Positions 34,011-42,865 of a DNA stretch of 64,000 bases are shown here, one piece after another; positions within the stretch are counted from its first letter, which is position 1, and the number at the start of each line of letters is the position of its first letter. A program made the position numbers and the translations under genes. The notes below the pieces were generated by a model. That model worked only from the letters and a program-made list of their open reading frames with translations, was not told the origin of the DNA and did not search any database. Source of the DNA: Rhodococcus sp. IEGM 1381 (GTDB lineage Bacteria; Actinomycetota; Actinomycetes; Mycobacteriales; Mycobacteriaceae); assembly GCF_030056795.1 (NCBI RefSeq), contig NZ_JASHKQ010000001.1, forward strand, positions 682,001-746,000. Reading direction: 5' to 3'.

Positions 34011-35587
34011 TCGGTCTCTCGGTGCGGACGGAAGGAGTGCTCCTCGTGGTCGAGTTCGTGCTCGAGGCTGCGCATGCTGTTGTCCGGTAGCCGGCCGGCA
34101 TCTCGCCAGCACAGTAACTCCTCCCGCTCGACCGCCAGGATGCGTCTGCGGGTACTCATCGCGGCGATCTGCTCCGGTGAGATGACCGAGTCGCCGACCT
34201 CGGACTCGTCGAGATGATCGAGTCGGCGGTGGTACCGGTCAATGCGATGCTCCAATTCGTGTCGCAGTATCTCCCGCCCATCGTTGTCGAGATTTTCCTC
34301 GTCGGCGATGCGATCGAGCTGTGACAGTGCAGCTTTGGTCGATCCCTCACGTGCTTCGTTTCGCACACGCGCCTCTGCGGCGGGGTCCGCGACGACGTTC
34401 AGCTTTCGCACCAGTGGAGCGAACGTCAGGCCCTGTCCGACGACCGTCACCAGCACGACGAGAAATGCGCAGAACAGCAACAGGTCTCGGCTCTCGAACG
34501 ACTCACCGGAGTCGATCGTCAGGGGCAGGGTGAACACGGCCGCGACGGTGATGACGCCGCGAGTACCGGCCCAGCTCATCACCACTGCCTCGCGTGCGGA
34601 CAGCCCCGTGGTCAGCAACCACAGCGGCCGGAGCAGCAGGACGCCGGCGAGCGTGACCGTGACTGCGAGGGCGATGGTCGTCCCGGAGTATGCCGACAGG
34701 CCGCCGACCACGGTGGGCAACTGCTCGCCGATCAACAGAAACACGAAGCCCTCCAGCAGCAGATCTATCAGCCGCCACACCGCGCTGGTCTGCAGGCGGC
34801 TGGCTCCGGAGATGGCGTGGCGAGTGTGATGCCCGATCACCAGCGCCGCGACCACGACGGCCAGAACTCCCGACGCATGAACCTCTTCGGCCGCCAGGTA
34901 CGCAACGAACGGCGTCGCCAGCGACACGATGTTGAGCAGCAGAGAATCGTGAACGTATCGCTGTACCAACCGGATCAGCAGGGCGACGACCAATCCGACG
35001 ACGATTCCGCCGACTGCAGCCAACACGAACAATCCGCCGGCGTGAGCGAACGTCATGTCCTGGCTGGAGATAGCGGCGATCGCCACGGTCAGCATCGTCA
35101 ACGCGGTGGCGTCGTTCAGCAACCCCTCCCCTTCGATGAGGGTGATCAGCTTCGGTGGAATGCCCGCGCGTCGACCGACGGCAAGGGCGGCCACCGGATC
35201 CGGCGGTGCCACGGCGGCACCGAGCGCCATACCAGCGGCCAGCGTGATGCCCGGAACGAGCAACCACAGACCGACGCCCACGAGGGCCGCTGTCGCCACC
35301 ACGAGGGCGACCGACAAACTCAAGATCGTCCACACGTTGCGGCGGATGGCGATCAGTGACGAGTTCAGGGCAGCGCTGTAGAGCAGCGGTGGGATCACCA
35401 GGGTCAGAACGACTTCGGGGTCGAGGACGATGTCGGGCAACGCAGACGCGGAGACTGCCAGGCCGGCCAAGGTCAACAACGCTGCCGCGGGCAGCGTCGT
35501 CTTCTTCGAAATCACCTGCGCGGCGACGATCAGACCCGTAGCAGCCAGGACCAGGCCGAGAGTTTCTATCACCCGGCTGTATTCCAC
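33752..35587 (-). CDS. CPA1-family Na+/H+ antiporter with run-on C-terminus
   Basis: This 611-residue protein has about 12 membrane helices in residues 5-415, with the conserved PPDPVAA and GEGLLNDATA transport motifs and the GTRGVITVAAVFTLPL helix typical of bacterial CPA1 exchangers. A cytoplasmic helical tail (420-519) ends at LDHEEHSF, where I would expect the protein to stop. The remaining 92 residues are Ser/Pro/Thr-rich and are simply the antisense of the convergent pirin gene, so the original stop codon appears to have been lost. It exchanges sodium or potassium for protons at the cell membrane. Confidence 0.88.
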   Translation of the reverse strand: MEYSRVIETLGLVLAATGLIVAAQVISKKTTLPAAALLTLAGLAVSASALPDIVLDPEVVLTLVIPPLLYSAALNSSLIAIRRNVWTILSLSVALVVATAALVGVGLWLLVPGITLAAGMALGAAVAPPDPVAALAVGRRAGIPPKLITLIEGEGLLNDATALTMLTVAIAAISSQDMTFAHAGGLFVLAAVGGIVVGLVVALLIRLVQRYVHDSLLLNIVSLATPFVAYLAAEEVHASGVLAVVVAALVIGHHTRHAISGASRLQTSAVWRLIDLLLEGFVFLLIGEQLPTVVGGLSAYSGTTIALAVTVTLAGVLLLRPLWLLTTGLSAREAVVMSWAGTRGVITVAAVFTLPLTIDSGESFESRDLLLFCAFLVVLVTVVGQGLTFAPLVRKLNVVADPAAEARVRNEAREGSTKAALSQLDRIADEENLDNDGREILRHELEHRIDRYHRRLDHLDESEVGDSVISPEQIAAMSTRRRILAVEREELLCWRDAGRLPDNSMRSLEHELDHEEHSFRPHRETDYPAIAACISQTITSAPLAVLSFWPPPPLTRTASPSASSPTPSSIASPSATKMCTNGASGISTGACPACRRATCMAAYLFLMRMAA

Positions 35588-35604
35588 CAGGTCAGAGGTT
35601 CAAA

Positions 35605-36408
35605 CTATCTCTTCAGCCCGAACATCTTCGCGATCGTCTTCTCCATGAACGTCGCCGGCAGCAACCGTCGCGCCAGAAACACGACCGGCGCGTTGCTTCC
35701 TCTGGCGTACAAGGGTTTCGGCTTGTCGGCCTCGATGGCCTTCAGTACCACGTCGGCGACGTCTTCGGCGGAGATGCCGGTTCCCTCCTTACGATCCAGG
35801 GACGAGATCGCTGTGTGGAAATCGTCTCGGTGGACCGAATCCGCGGCGATGTACTTGGTACGGCGTTCGCTGATTCCGGTGTTGATCGATCCCGGCTCGA
35901 CGGTGGTCATCCACACGCCGAAGGGAGAGAGTTCCAGACGCGCCGCGTCGGAGAAGCCCTTGATCGCTGCTTTCGTCGACGCGTAGGACGAGCGATAGGC
36001 GAGGGGGAAGCTGGCCAACATCGAGCCGACCATCACGATGCGGCCGTAACCTCGCTCGCGCATACCAGGAATGACGTTCTGCGACAGCGTCACTGCGCCG
36101 AAGACGTTCAATTGGAAGAGTCGTTCGATGGCGTCGGTCGGCAGTTCCTCGAACGGTCCCGACTGGCTCTCGCCCGCGTTGTTGACCAGAACGTCGACGG
36201 CGCCCAGCTCCGCGACGAATGTGCCGATCGACGCGCTGTCGGTCAGATCGAGAGCTCGATATTCGACGCCCGCCGCCCTTTGGGCGTCGGTCATCGAAGC
36301 CGGGTTTCGGGAGGTGCCGATAACTCGGTAACCGCGAGCGACCAGCGCCGACGCGACAGCCTTTCCAATTCCTGACGAAGCTCCGGTGACCACTGCGGTG
36401 CGATTCAT
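35605..36408 (-). CDS. short-chain dehydrogenase/reductase
   Basis: The 267-residue classical SDR has the cofactor motif TGASSGIG at residues 8-15, NNAG near 76, and the catalytic Ser-Tyr-Lys in SSYASTK near 140. Substrate unknown. It is 17 bp upstream of the antiporter on the same strand and divergent from the ABC exporter. Confidence 0.9.
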   Translation of the reverse strand: MNRTAVVTGASSGIGKAVASALVARGYRVIGTSRNPASMTDAQRAAGVEYRALDLTDSASIGTFVAELGAVDVLVNNAGESQSGPFEELPTDAIERLFQLNVFGAVTLSQNVIPGMRERGYGRIVMVGSMLASFPLAYRSSYASTKAAIKGFSDAARLELSPFGVWMTTVEPGSINTGISERRTKYIAADSVHRDDFHTAISSLDRKEGTGISAEDVADVVLKAIEADKPKPLYARGSNAPVVFLARRLLPATFMEKTIAKMFGLKR

Positions 36409-36443
36409 GCCCGAATGGTACCGGTGCGTTCGACCGACACCGC

Positions 36444-37244
36444 ATGACGAATCTGCCCATACCGGTTAGTCTGTTACCTGTGCAAACGAACTCCGCCGCC
36501 CTGCTGCTCGAGCACCTGTGCATGGCCTTCGGCCCCAAGCCTGCGGTCGACGACCTGTCCTTGACAGTCCCACCCGGCTCCATGTTCGGGTTGGTCGGAC
36601 CCAACGGCGCAGGCAAGACGACATCGCTGTCCATGGCCGTGGGGCTGCTGAGACCGCAGTACGGGCGGAGTCTGGTATTCGGCCGAGACGTCTGGGCCGA
36701 TCCGATCGCGGCGAAAGAACTGCTCGGCGTGCTGCCCGATGGACTGACCTTGCCCTCACAGTTCACCGGCCACGAGCTCCTGACCTATATCGGTCGACTG
36801 CGCGCGATGCCGGAGGACGTCATCGCGCAGCGTCGAGACGAGCTGCTGGACGCATTGGACCTGACCGACGCCGGCGGAACCGTCATCGCCGACTACTCCG
36901 CGGGAATGACCAAGAAAATCGGGCTGGCCTCCGCGCTGCTGCACGGGCCCCGATTACTGGTGCTGGACGAGCCTTTCGAGGCTGTCGACCCCATCTCCTC
37001 CACCACGATTCGAACCATCCTCGTCCAGTTCGTCCGCTCCGGCGGGTCGGTGATTCTGTCGAGCCACGTCATGGCCCTCGTCGAGCAACTGTGCACACAC
37101 GTCGGCGTCATCACCGGAGGCCGAGTGGTGGCGGCCGGAACCGTCGACGAGGTCCGCGGCGGCGGGACCCTGGACGATGCCTTCGTTCGGCTCGTCGGCA
37201 CCCGCGATCAGAACCCGGACGGCCTGTCCTGGATGCGCTCGTGA
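36444..37244 (+). CDS. ABC transporter ATP-binding subunit
   Basis: The 266-residue ATPase has Walker A GPNGAGKTT, the signature YSAGMTKKIGLA (a variant of LSGGQ typical of this exporter group), Walker B LLVLDEPFEAVDP and an SSH switch. ATG 36444 gives an N-terminal extension; GTG 36480 would begin nearer the ABC core. The permease follows with a one-base overlap. Confidence 0.9.
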   Translation: MTNLPIPVSLLPVQTNSAALLLEHLCMAFGPKPAVDDLSLTVPPGSMFGLVGPNGAGKTTSLSMAVGLLRPQYGRSLVFGRDVWADPIAAKELLGVLPDGLTLPSQFTGHELLTYIGRLRAMPEDVIAQRRDELLDALDLTDAGGTVIADYSAGMTKKIGLASALLHGPRLLVLDEPFEAVDPISSTTIRTILVQFVRSGGSVILSSHVMALVEQLCTHVGVITGGRVVAAGTVDEVRGGGTLDDAFVRLVGTRDQNPDGLSWMRS

Positions 37245-38824
37245 TGTCGGTCGGCCGCACGGTCCTGCAGATGCGAATCACGCTCTACCGCAGGCAGTTC
37301 AAGGGCGGACAAGCGGTGATCAAAACTGTGTTCGGATTGCTGGGACTGGCCTTCGCGGTTCTCGCATGCGTGATGGCGGCTCGAACCGACGCGTCGCAGG
37401 TACTGGTGGGCGGCACCGCAGGCCTCGGACTGACCCTCATGGGCCTGAGTTGGGTTCTCTTCCCGGTGCTGTCGGGCATCTCCGACGACAACATCCAGCC
37501 CCGCCACTTCCAACTGCTGTCCGTCGACCCCGTGCGACTGGCCCGTGCGCTGCTGACCACGTCGGTGGTCGGCATAGTGGTTCCACTGACGATCGTCGCG
37601 ACAGCGTCCATTCCGATCTACGCACTATCCCACTCGGTCGCAGCACTGCCTCTGGCTCTGGTGGCCTGGCCCGCGACGGTGGTGTTCTTCGTGACGCTGT
37701 CGAGGGTGGTGACGCTGGCGATGTCGCAGCTGCTCAAAAGTCGACGCAGTCGTGAGTTCGCACTGTTGGCGTTCGGAGCCATCTTCGGTGGCCTGTACTT
37801 TCTTCAGTTCCCCATCACTCAGAATCTCGATCGTGTGCTGTCGGGTGAGGTGACGTGGCCGCTCACACTGGCCCATTCGATTCCCTTCAGTTGGGGTATC
37901 ACCGGCGTCGATGCTGTGCTGGACGGCAATTGGCTGTTGGCGATCGGCGCGGTGGTGGGATTGCTGCTGCTGGACGTCGCACTGGTGTGGGCATGGCAGC
38001 GACTGGTGCTACGCCACTTCGAGGGCCGCATCACCACCTCGTCGGGATCGTCGCGAAAGCAGACAATCGCCGACGGCCGCGACGGAGCAACAGGGTGGCG
38101 GGTGACGCGAGTAGGCGCGATAGTGACCCGAGAGCTGACCCTGTGGCGCGGCGACATGCGTCGTCGAAGTCAGCTGCTATCGGTCCTGATCTTCTCGGTG
38201 CTGGCCGGCATCGGCCCGTTGGTGACCGACTCGATTCCGTTCAGCGCAGCCTGGGGCGCGTGGATCGTGATCTTCATGGCCATGGGTGCGGGATCGAATT
38301 CGTACGGTCTCGACGGTAGTTCGATGTGGCACCTGGTGATGATTCCGCAGGCCCTCCCCGACGACATCCGTGGTCGGCAGATCGCCTGGTTGCTGATCGC
38401 GGCCCCCTTTGCGATCGTGCCGGTCGTGGTGGTTCGCGTGTTCGGCGACCTCGGGCTCGACCGGCTGGAGATCCCGATCGCCGTGACGATCTCGATGCTC
38501 GGAGTCAGCGCCGGTCTGACCGCCCTGAATTCCGTACGCGGTGCCTACCCGGTGCCCGAAGCGACGAAGTCGTTTTCGATGAACACACGAGGATCGTTCA
38601 CCGGCAATGCATTCGGATTCCTCGTACTCGGAATAATGGTTCTGGCCGTGTCGGTCGTGCCTGCACTACTGCTCGCGCTGCTCCTTCCGGGAGCGTGGGC
38701 GTATCTATCGATTCCGGTGGCCGTAGCAATCGGTTGGCTGGGGATGTGGTGGGGCGCGCGGATGGCAGTCTGCGCGCTGGTTCGTGACTCCGACAGAATC
38801 TTGAACTCGGTGATCTCACGGTAG
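37244..38824 (+). CDS. ABC transporter permease subunit
   Basis: The 526-residue integral membrane protein has around 12 hydrophobic segments and two halves separated by a soluble region near residues 265-300. It belongs to the large ABC-2-like exporter permeases encoded downstream of such ATPases. ATG 37244 overlaps the ATPase stop (TGATG); a GTG three bases upstream is possible. The substrate is unknown. It overlaps the convergent acetyltransferase gene by nine bases. Confidence 0.85.
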   Translation: MSVGRTVLQMRITLYRRQFKGGQAVIKTVFGLLGLAFAVLACVMAARTDASQVLVGGTAGLGLTLMGLSWVLFPVLSGISDDNIQPRHFQLLSVDPVRLARALLTTSVVGIVVPLTIVATASIPIYALSHSVAALPLALVAWPATVVFFVTLSRVVTLAMSQLLKSRRSREFALLAFGAIFGGLYFLQFPITQNLDRVLSGEVTWPLTLAHSIPFSWGITGVDAVLDGNWLLAIGAVVGLLLLDVALVWAWQRLVLRHFEGRITTSSGSSRKQTIADGRDGATGWRVTRVGAIVTRELTLWRGDMRRRSQLLSVLIFSVLAGIGPLVTDSIPFSAAWGAWIVIFMAMGAGSNSYGLDGSSMWHLVMIPQALPDDIRGRQIAWLLIAAPFAIVPVVVVRVFGDLGLDRLEIPIAVTISMLGVSAGLTALNSVRGAYPVPEATKSFSMNTRGSFTGNAFGFLVLGIMVLAVSVVPALLLALLLPGAWAYLSIPVAVAIGWLGMWWGARMAVCALVRDSDRILNSVISR

Positions 38825-39376
38825 CGCGCGGATTGCCCGACAAGGGTTACCCGCAGCAAAGGTGTGCGACGGTACGTCGCGGGTAACGACACTCCCGGCT
38901 CCGATCACCGAGTTCTCGCCGATGGTTACTCCCGGGCAGACGATGACACCGCCGCCCAGCCATACGTTGTTCCCAATGGTGATGGGAAGTGCGCTCTCCC
39001 AACGCGTCCGGCGAGCTTCGTGATCTTCCATGGGATGCAAGGCAGTCAGTAGTTGCGCGCGCGGGCCGATCGACACGTCGTTACCGATGGTGATGGGTGC
39101 GCAGTCCAGCAAAATTGCATCGTAATTGAGGAAGGTGTTCGAGCCTATGGAAATGTATGTGCCGTAGTCACATTGGAATCGGGGCATGATCCACGAATCC
39201 GCTCCGATGGATCCGAGCAGCTCGCCGAGCAGTTCACGCCGTTCTTCGGTCCGATCTGCCGCGGTCGCATTGAATCTGTCGAGCAGCTTTCCACACGAGA
39301 TTCGAGACGCCACCAAGTCGGGATCACTGTCTCGATAGAGCTCGCCGCGCAGCATCCGGTCTCGATTCTCGCCCAT
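38816..39376 (-). CDS. maltose O-acetyltransferase-like hexapeptide acetyltransferase
   Basis: The 186-residue protein has the Mac N-terminal domain (MLRGELYRDSDPDL) and a left-handed beta-helix of hexapeptide repeats (ITIGNDVSIGP, ITIGNNVWLGGGVIVCPGVTIGENSVIGAGSVV), as in Maa, LacA and NodL. It probably acetylates a sugar with acetyl-CoA; His in LLTALHPM is the likely catalytic base. It forms a pair with the upstream GNAT gene (10-bp gap). Confidence 0.9.
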   Translation of the reverse strand: MGENRDRMLRGELYRDSDPDLVASRISCGKLLDRFNATAADRTEERRELLGELLGSIGADSWIMPRFQCDYGTYISIGSNTFLNYDAILLDCAPITIGNDVSIGPRAQLLTALHPMEDHEARRTRWESALPITIGNNVWLGGGVIVCPGVTIGENSVIGAGSVVTRDVPSHTFAAGNPCRAIRALP

Positions 39377-39386
39377 ACAAGTCACG

Positions 39387-39893
39387 CTACAAGCCGGTCG
39401 AGATCTCGAACAGTGCGACGCTGAACCACGAACTCCCATCGCCGAAATCGCGCCGATCGACGTAGCGAAAACCCTGACGCAAGTAGTAGCTGCGCAGGTC
39501 GATGTTGGTCTCTGCGCAGTCCAGACGTAGCAGCGCTCTCCCTTCCTGCCGGGTCCGCTGCGATGCCCACTCGAGCATCGACGTGCCCAGTCCCGTTCCG
39601 GATTCGCTTCTGTCGATCACCAATCCATGCACGTAGCCTGCGGCTTCGCCCTGCTCCGGCCAGATGAGAGGGTCGGCCCAGATCAATCTCACCGCACCGA
39701 CAATCGGGCCACCGGGGTGGCGTCGAGCGATGTAGAACTCTCCTGCGTCTATCTGGGCAGCAACAGTCGACAGAGGTACCTCGCGCGGTGTCCACTGATC
39801 GATTCGCCGAGCGGCCAACCAGTCCTCGGCGGCGTGCCGGAGTGCGAGTATCGTTGCTGCGTCGGCGGCAGACGCGAGTTCTACGGTGAGCAC
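39387..39893 (-). CDS. GNAT-family N-acetyltransferase
   Basis: The 168-residue protein has VHGLVIDRSESGTGLGTSML as its acetyl-CoA motif near residue 93 and YYLRQGFRYVDRR near the end. GTG 39893 is chosen because the longer frame is antisense to the divergent dehydrogenase. Substrate unknown. Confidence 0.83.
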   Translation of the reverse strand: MLTVELASAADAATILALRHAAEDWLAARRIDQWTPREVPLSTVAAQIDAGEFYIARRHPGGPIVGAVRLIWADPLIWPEQGEAAGYVHGLVIDRSESGTGLGTSMLEWASQRTRQEGRALLRLDCAETNIDLRSYYLRQGFRYVDRRDFGDGSSWFSVALFEISTGL

Positions 39894-39922
39894 GGTGCCA
39901 TCGTACGGAGGTGGTGATTCCT

Positions 39923-40876
39923 GTGGTGAACGTGCTTGTAGTCGAAAGTGATTCGGATCGAAAGGCCTTTCCGTCGATTGCTGGAGTCCAGTTCCGGAGC
40001 TGCGCGATCGCTGAACTGGCCGATACGGTCTCCTGGGCCGAGGTGCTGCTGTTCCGCACGTTCGAGGCCGTCGATCTCCACACCGTCTGGCCGAATGCCG
40101 CCGAGCTCCAGTGGATCCATTCATCCAGCGCGGGGGTGGATCGACTGTTGGACCCCGGTCTGCGCGATGGGCCGTGGCTGCTGACCAACTCGGGAGGCAT
40201 ACTCGACCGCGCGATAGCCGAATATGTCGCAGCAGGAATTCTGGCGTCGGTGAAGAATCTGCCCCTGGCGATTCGCCGTCAGCGCGAGCGAGTTTGGGAG
40301 CATCGAGTCAGCAAGGGAGTTCGCGGCGAGCGTGCTCTTGTCGTCGGACCGGGCTCGATCGGACGTGAAATCGGCCGGTTGCTCGGCGCACTCGGTATGC
40401 GGGTCGATGCGTCGGGGACGTCCGAACGCCCGGGGGACGCGGAATTCGAGCGAATCCGTCACGTCGAACAATTACGTTCGTATGCAGGCGAATACGCCGT
40501 CATCGTGCTCGCTACACCGTTGACCGAGAGAACCCGTGGTCTTGTCGGTTACGAGGTGCTCTCGGCCATGAGTCCGGATGCGGGTTTGGTCAACATTTCG
40601 CGCGGTCCCGTTGTCGACGAGCAGGCGCTGTGTGCGGCCTTGGCTTCCGGGACGATCGGGTGGGCGGTGCTCGATGTGTTCGAGGTCGAGCCGCTTCCTG
40701 CATCGAGTCCGCTGTGGGACATGAACAACGTGATCCTGACCGCGCACCTGGCTGGGGACGCCGACGACTTCGCCGAGCGGTTGTGGCAGCTGTTCGAGGA
40801 GAACTTGGAGAGATATTTGCACGGTTCGCCGCTGGTCAACGTCGTGGACAAGCAGACGGGCTATGTCCAGCGGTAA
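39923..40876 (+). CDS. D-2-hydroxyacid dehydrogenase family protein
   Basis: The 317-residue NAD-dependent enzyme has the nucleotide-binding motif GPGSIGREIG near residue 140 and the catalytic Arg (NISRGPVVDE), Glu (VFEVEPLP) and His (LTAHLAG) of the family. GTG 39923 is chosen because a GGAGG ribosome-binding site ends 11 bases upstream; GTG 39911 is inside that site. The short-catalytic-domain form suggests a phosphoglycerate- or glyoxylate-reductase-like enzyme of unknown substrate. Confidence 0.87.
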   Translation: MVNVLVVESDSDRKAFPSIAGVQFRSCAIAELADTVSWAEVLLFRTFEAVDLHTVWPNAAELQWIHSSSAGVDRLLDPGLRDGPWLLTNSGGILDRAIAEYVAAGILASVKNLPLAIRRQRERVWEHRVSKGVRGERALVVGPGSIGREIGRLLGALGMRVDASGTSERPGDAEFERIRHVEQLRSYAGEYAVIVLATPLTERTRGLVGYEVLSAMSPDAGLVNISRGPVVDEQALCAALASGTIGWAVLDVFEVEPLPASSPLWDMNNVILTAHLAGDADDFAERLWQLFEENLERYLHGSPLVNVVDKQTGYVQR

Positions 40877-40929
40877 ATCTGACCGTCAAAGTGTGTGTAA
40901 CAGCGCGTAGCGTGTACTAGGGTGCACGA

Positions 40930-41385
40930 GTGCGGGTAATCAATCATTCGGCGATCGCGTCGACCAGTCGGGAGGCGGCGTTCGCCTACCTCGACGATTT
41001 TCGTAACGTGCCGCAGTGGATGTTCGGCATCACACGGTTCGAGCCGAGGAGCGAGATCACATCCGGTCTCGGAGCCACGTATGACGCGACGATGCAAATC
41101 GGCCCCAAAGCGCTCAAATCCGTTGTGCACGTCACCGAATGGGTCCACAACGAGCGACTCACCCTCGAGTCGGTCGAGGGGCTGTCGAACTCGTCGACGT
41201 GGTCGTTCGAGGACGCCGGTGACGGCCGAACCCGACTGGTCGTCGTCTTCCGCTACAGCCTGCCCGGAGGTATCGCCGGTAAGGTGCTCGGAGCGGTAGT
41301 GGAACCCGTTGTGGGTCAAGCGATCCGGCACACCGAGTCGACCCTGCGGGGTCGGTTGGAAGCGGCCGGTCGGTACTCTGGCTAA
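40930..41385 (+). CDS. SRPBCC/polyketide-cyclase-like protein
   Basis: The 151-residue protein follows the START/Bet v 1-like pattern: SREAAFAYLDDFRNVPQWM at the start and RHTESTLRGRLEAAG as the last helix. Such proteins bind hydrophobic ligands. GTG 40930 is the start. The methyltransferase gene begins one base after the stop, so they form an operon. Confidence 0.82.
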   Translation: MRVINHSAIASTSREAAFAYLDDFRNVPQWMFGITRFEPRSEITSGLGATYDATMQIGPKALKSVVHVTEWVHNERLTLESVEGLSNSSTWSFEDAGDGRTRLVVVFRYSLPGGIAGKVLGAVVEPVVGQAIRHTESTLRGRLEAAGRYSG

Positions 41386-41386
41386 C

Positions 41387-42157
41387 ATGGCAGAGGATGT
41401 GCGACCGGAACGTGGACTGACTTTTGGCCGAGTTGCGGAGGACTACGACCGCGCCCGACCCGGCTACCCCGCCGAGCTGTATGCGGACATCGCGACCGGA
41501 GGCAGGCTGCGAGTACTGGAGGCCGGAGCCGGTACCGGTAAAGCCACCGTTGCGTTGGCCGAGCTCGGCGCATCCGTGGTTGCGGTGGAACCGGATTCGG
41601 CTATGGCAGAGGTCGTTCGGCGTCGTACCGAGCACCTCGACGTCGAGGTGCAGGTGTCGCGATTCGAGGAGTGCGTAGTCGAGCGGGCGTCGTTCGATGT
41701 GGTCGTCGCCGCGCAGGCCTGGCATTGGGTGAACCACGAACAAGGAGCGGCGGTCGCGGCCCGCGCGTTGGTACCGGGAGGCGCACTCCGGCTGTGGTGG
41801 AACACGCCGGGCGACCTCGACGGGCCAGCGTGGGATGCCGTCAGAGCTGCCTACGACGCAACCGAACCGGAAGCGGCACCGCTGCTGGCACGTTCCCTCG
41901 GTGCGCAATCGGAATCGATCGTGCCTCGCGCCGACGGCTTCGGTCCCTGGTCGTCCTCGACGTACAGGTGGGTCCAGCGCTATACCGCGGACGAATTCTG
42001 CGCGATGGCTGCCACGTACTCGGGCCACCTGGTCCTCGACGACACGCGGCGTGCCGAGGTGTTGAACGCGGTGCACACAGCGATCTCCGAGCACGGACAC
42101 TTGGACTATCACTACGTCACCCAGATGATGACAGCCAGGCGTGACAAAAAAGGCTAG
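41387..42157 (+). CDS. class I SAM-dependent methyltransferase
   Basis: The 256-residue protein has motif I LEAGAGTGKATV near residue 43, acidic motif II VEPDSAM and the QAWHWVNHEQGA segment. It is a paralog of the methyltransferase at 15108-15869. ATG 41387 is chosen because the upstream extension lies within the SRPBCC gene. It overlaps the convergent lipoprotein stop by four bases. Confidence 0.86.
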   Translation: MAEDVRPERGLTFGRVAEDYDRARPGYPAELYADIATGGRLRVLEAGAGTGKATVALAELGASVVAVEPDSAMAEVVRRRTEHLDVEVQVSRFEECVVERASFDVVVAAQAWHWVNHEQGAAVAARALVPGGALRLWWNTPGDLDGPAWDAVRAAYDATEPEAAPLLARSLGAQSESIVPRADGFGPWSSSTYRWVQRYTADEFCAMAATYSGHLVLDDTRRAEVLNAVHTAISEHGHLDYHYVTQMMTARRDKKG

Positions 42158-42759
42158 GAGATCGTTGTGGTGCACACGACGAATTGTCTTGCGTCGTAGG
42201 CGTACCCACCCTCAGGGCAGTCGTTGGGGTCGGCGGTGCCGGTCTTGATCTCGGTGACCTGTTCGACGTCGGTGGCGCTGGGGTCGCTGCAGTCGACACG
42301 TGCGGGCTCGTCGATACCGCCGGTGGGAACACTCATGCATCCGTCGACGACCCAATCGACGTCGAGGCACAAAGCGCCCTGCTCCACACCGTCGAGCGTC
42401 TCGTAGTAAGTCTGATTGACGTCGGTGGGGCACTGCTCGTTCTGTTCGGCCTTCGCAATGACCTTGTAGTTCGACTCCATGCTGCCGCACTCGGCGTTGT
42501 CGATGGTGGCGGCGGTCATCGTGCCGCCGAGCTGGACGCATTGCCCGATCTCGACATCGATATCGGTGGAACCGCCGGCGTCGATGCCTTCCTGACCGGA
42601 GACGTCGTCGGTGGTGCTGGCAGCGGCCGACGTCGAGGACGAGGTGGTGGTGGTGTCTGCGGCAACGGCGTTGCCCGAGTCGGACGACGAGCAGCCTGCG
42701 GCGAAGAGCAGCGTCAATGTTGCACCCGCGGCAAGGAACCCTCTGGACAGTGCGTGCAT
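42154..42759 (-). CDS. Cys-rich secreted lipoprotein, LppU-like
   Basis: The 201-residue protein has a signal peptide with lipobox LFAAGC near residue 23, then a Ser/Thr-rich linker (SSDSGN through DDVSG) and a folded domain with seven or more cysteines (GQCVQLGG, ECGSMES, EQCPTD, LCLDVD, GCMSVP, VDCSD, NDCPEGG). That pattern resembles the mycobacterial LppU-type lipoproteins, of unknown function. ATG 42759 gives the best signal peptide. Confidence 0.75.
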   Translation of the reverse strand: MHALSRGFLAAGATLTLLFAAGCSSSDSGNAVAADTTTTSSSTSAAASTTDDVSGQEGIDAGGSTDIDVEIGQCVQLGGTMTAATIDNAECGSMESNYKVIAKAEQNEQCPTDVNQTYYETLDGVEQGALCLDVDWVVDGCMSVPTGGIDEPARVDCSDPSATDVEQVTEIKTGTADPNDCPEGGYAYDARQFVVCTTTIS

Positions 42760-42865
42760 CGTGGCGTGACCTTCTGGACTCATCCAGGCGAAGGAGTGCT
42801 CCTTCGTCGGTAACCCCGCGGGCTACCGAAAAAATATTCTTTACTATTCACGGAGATTTTGAAAG

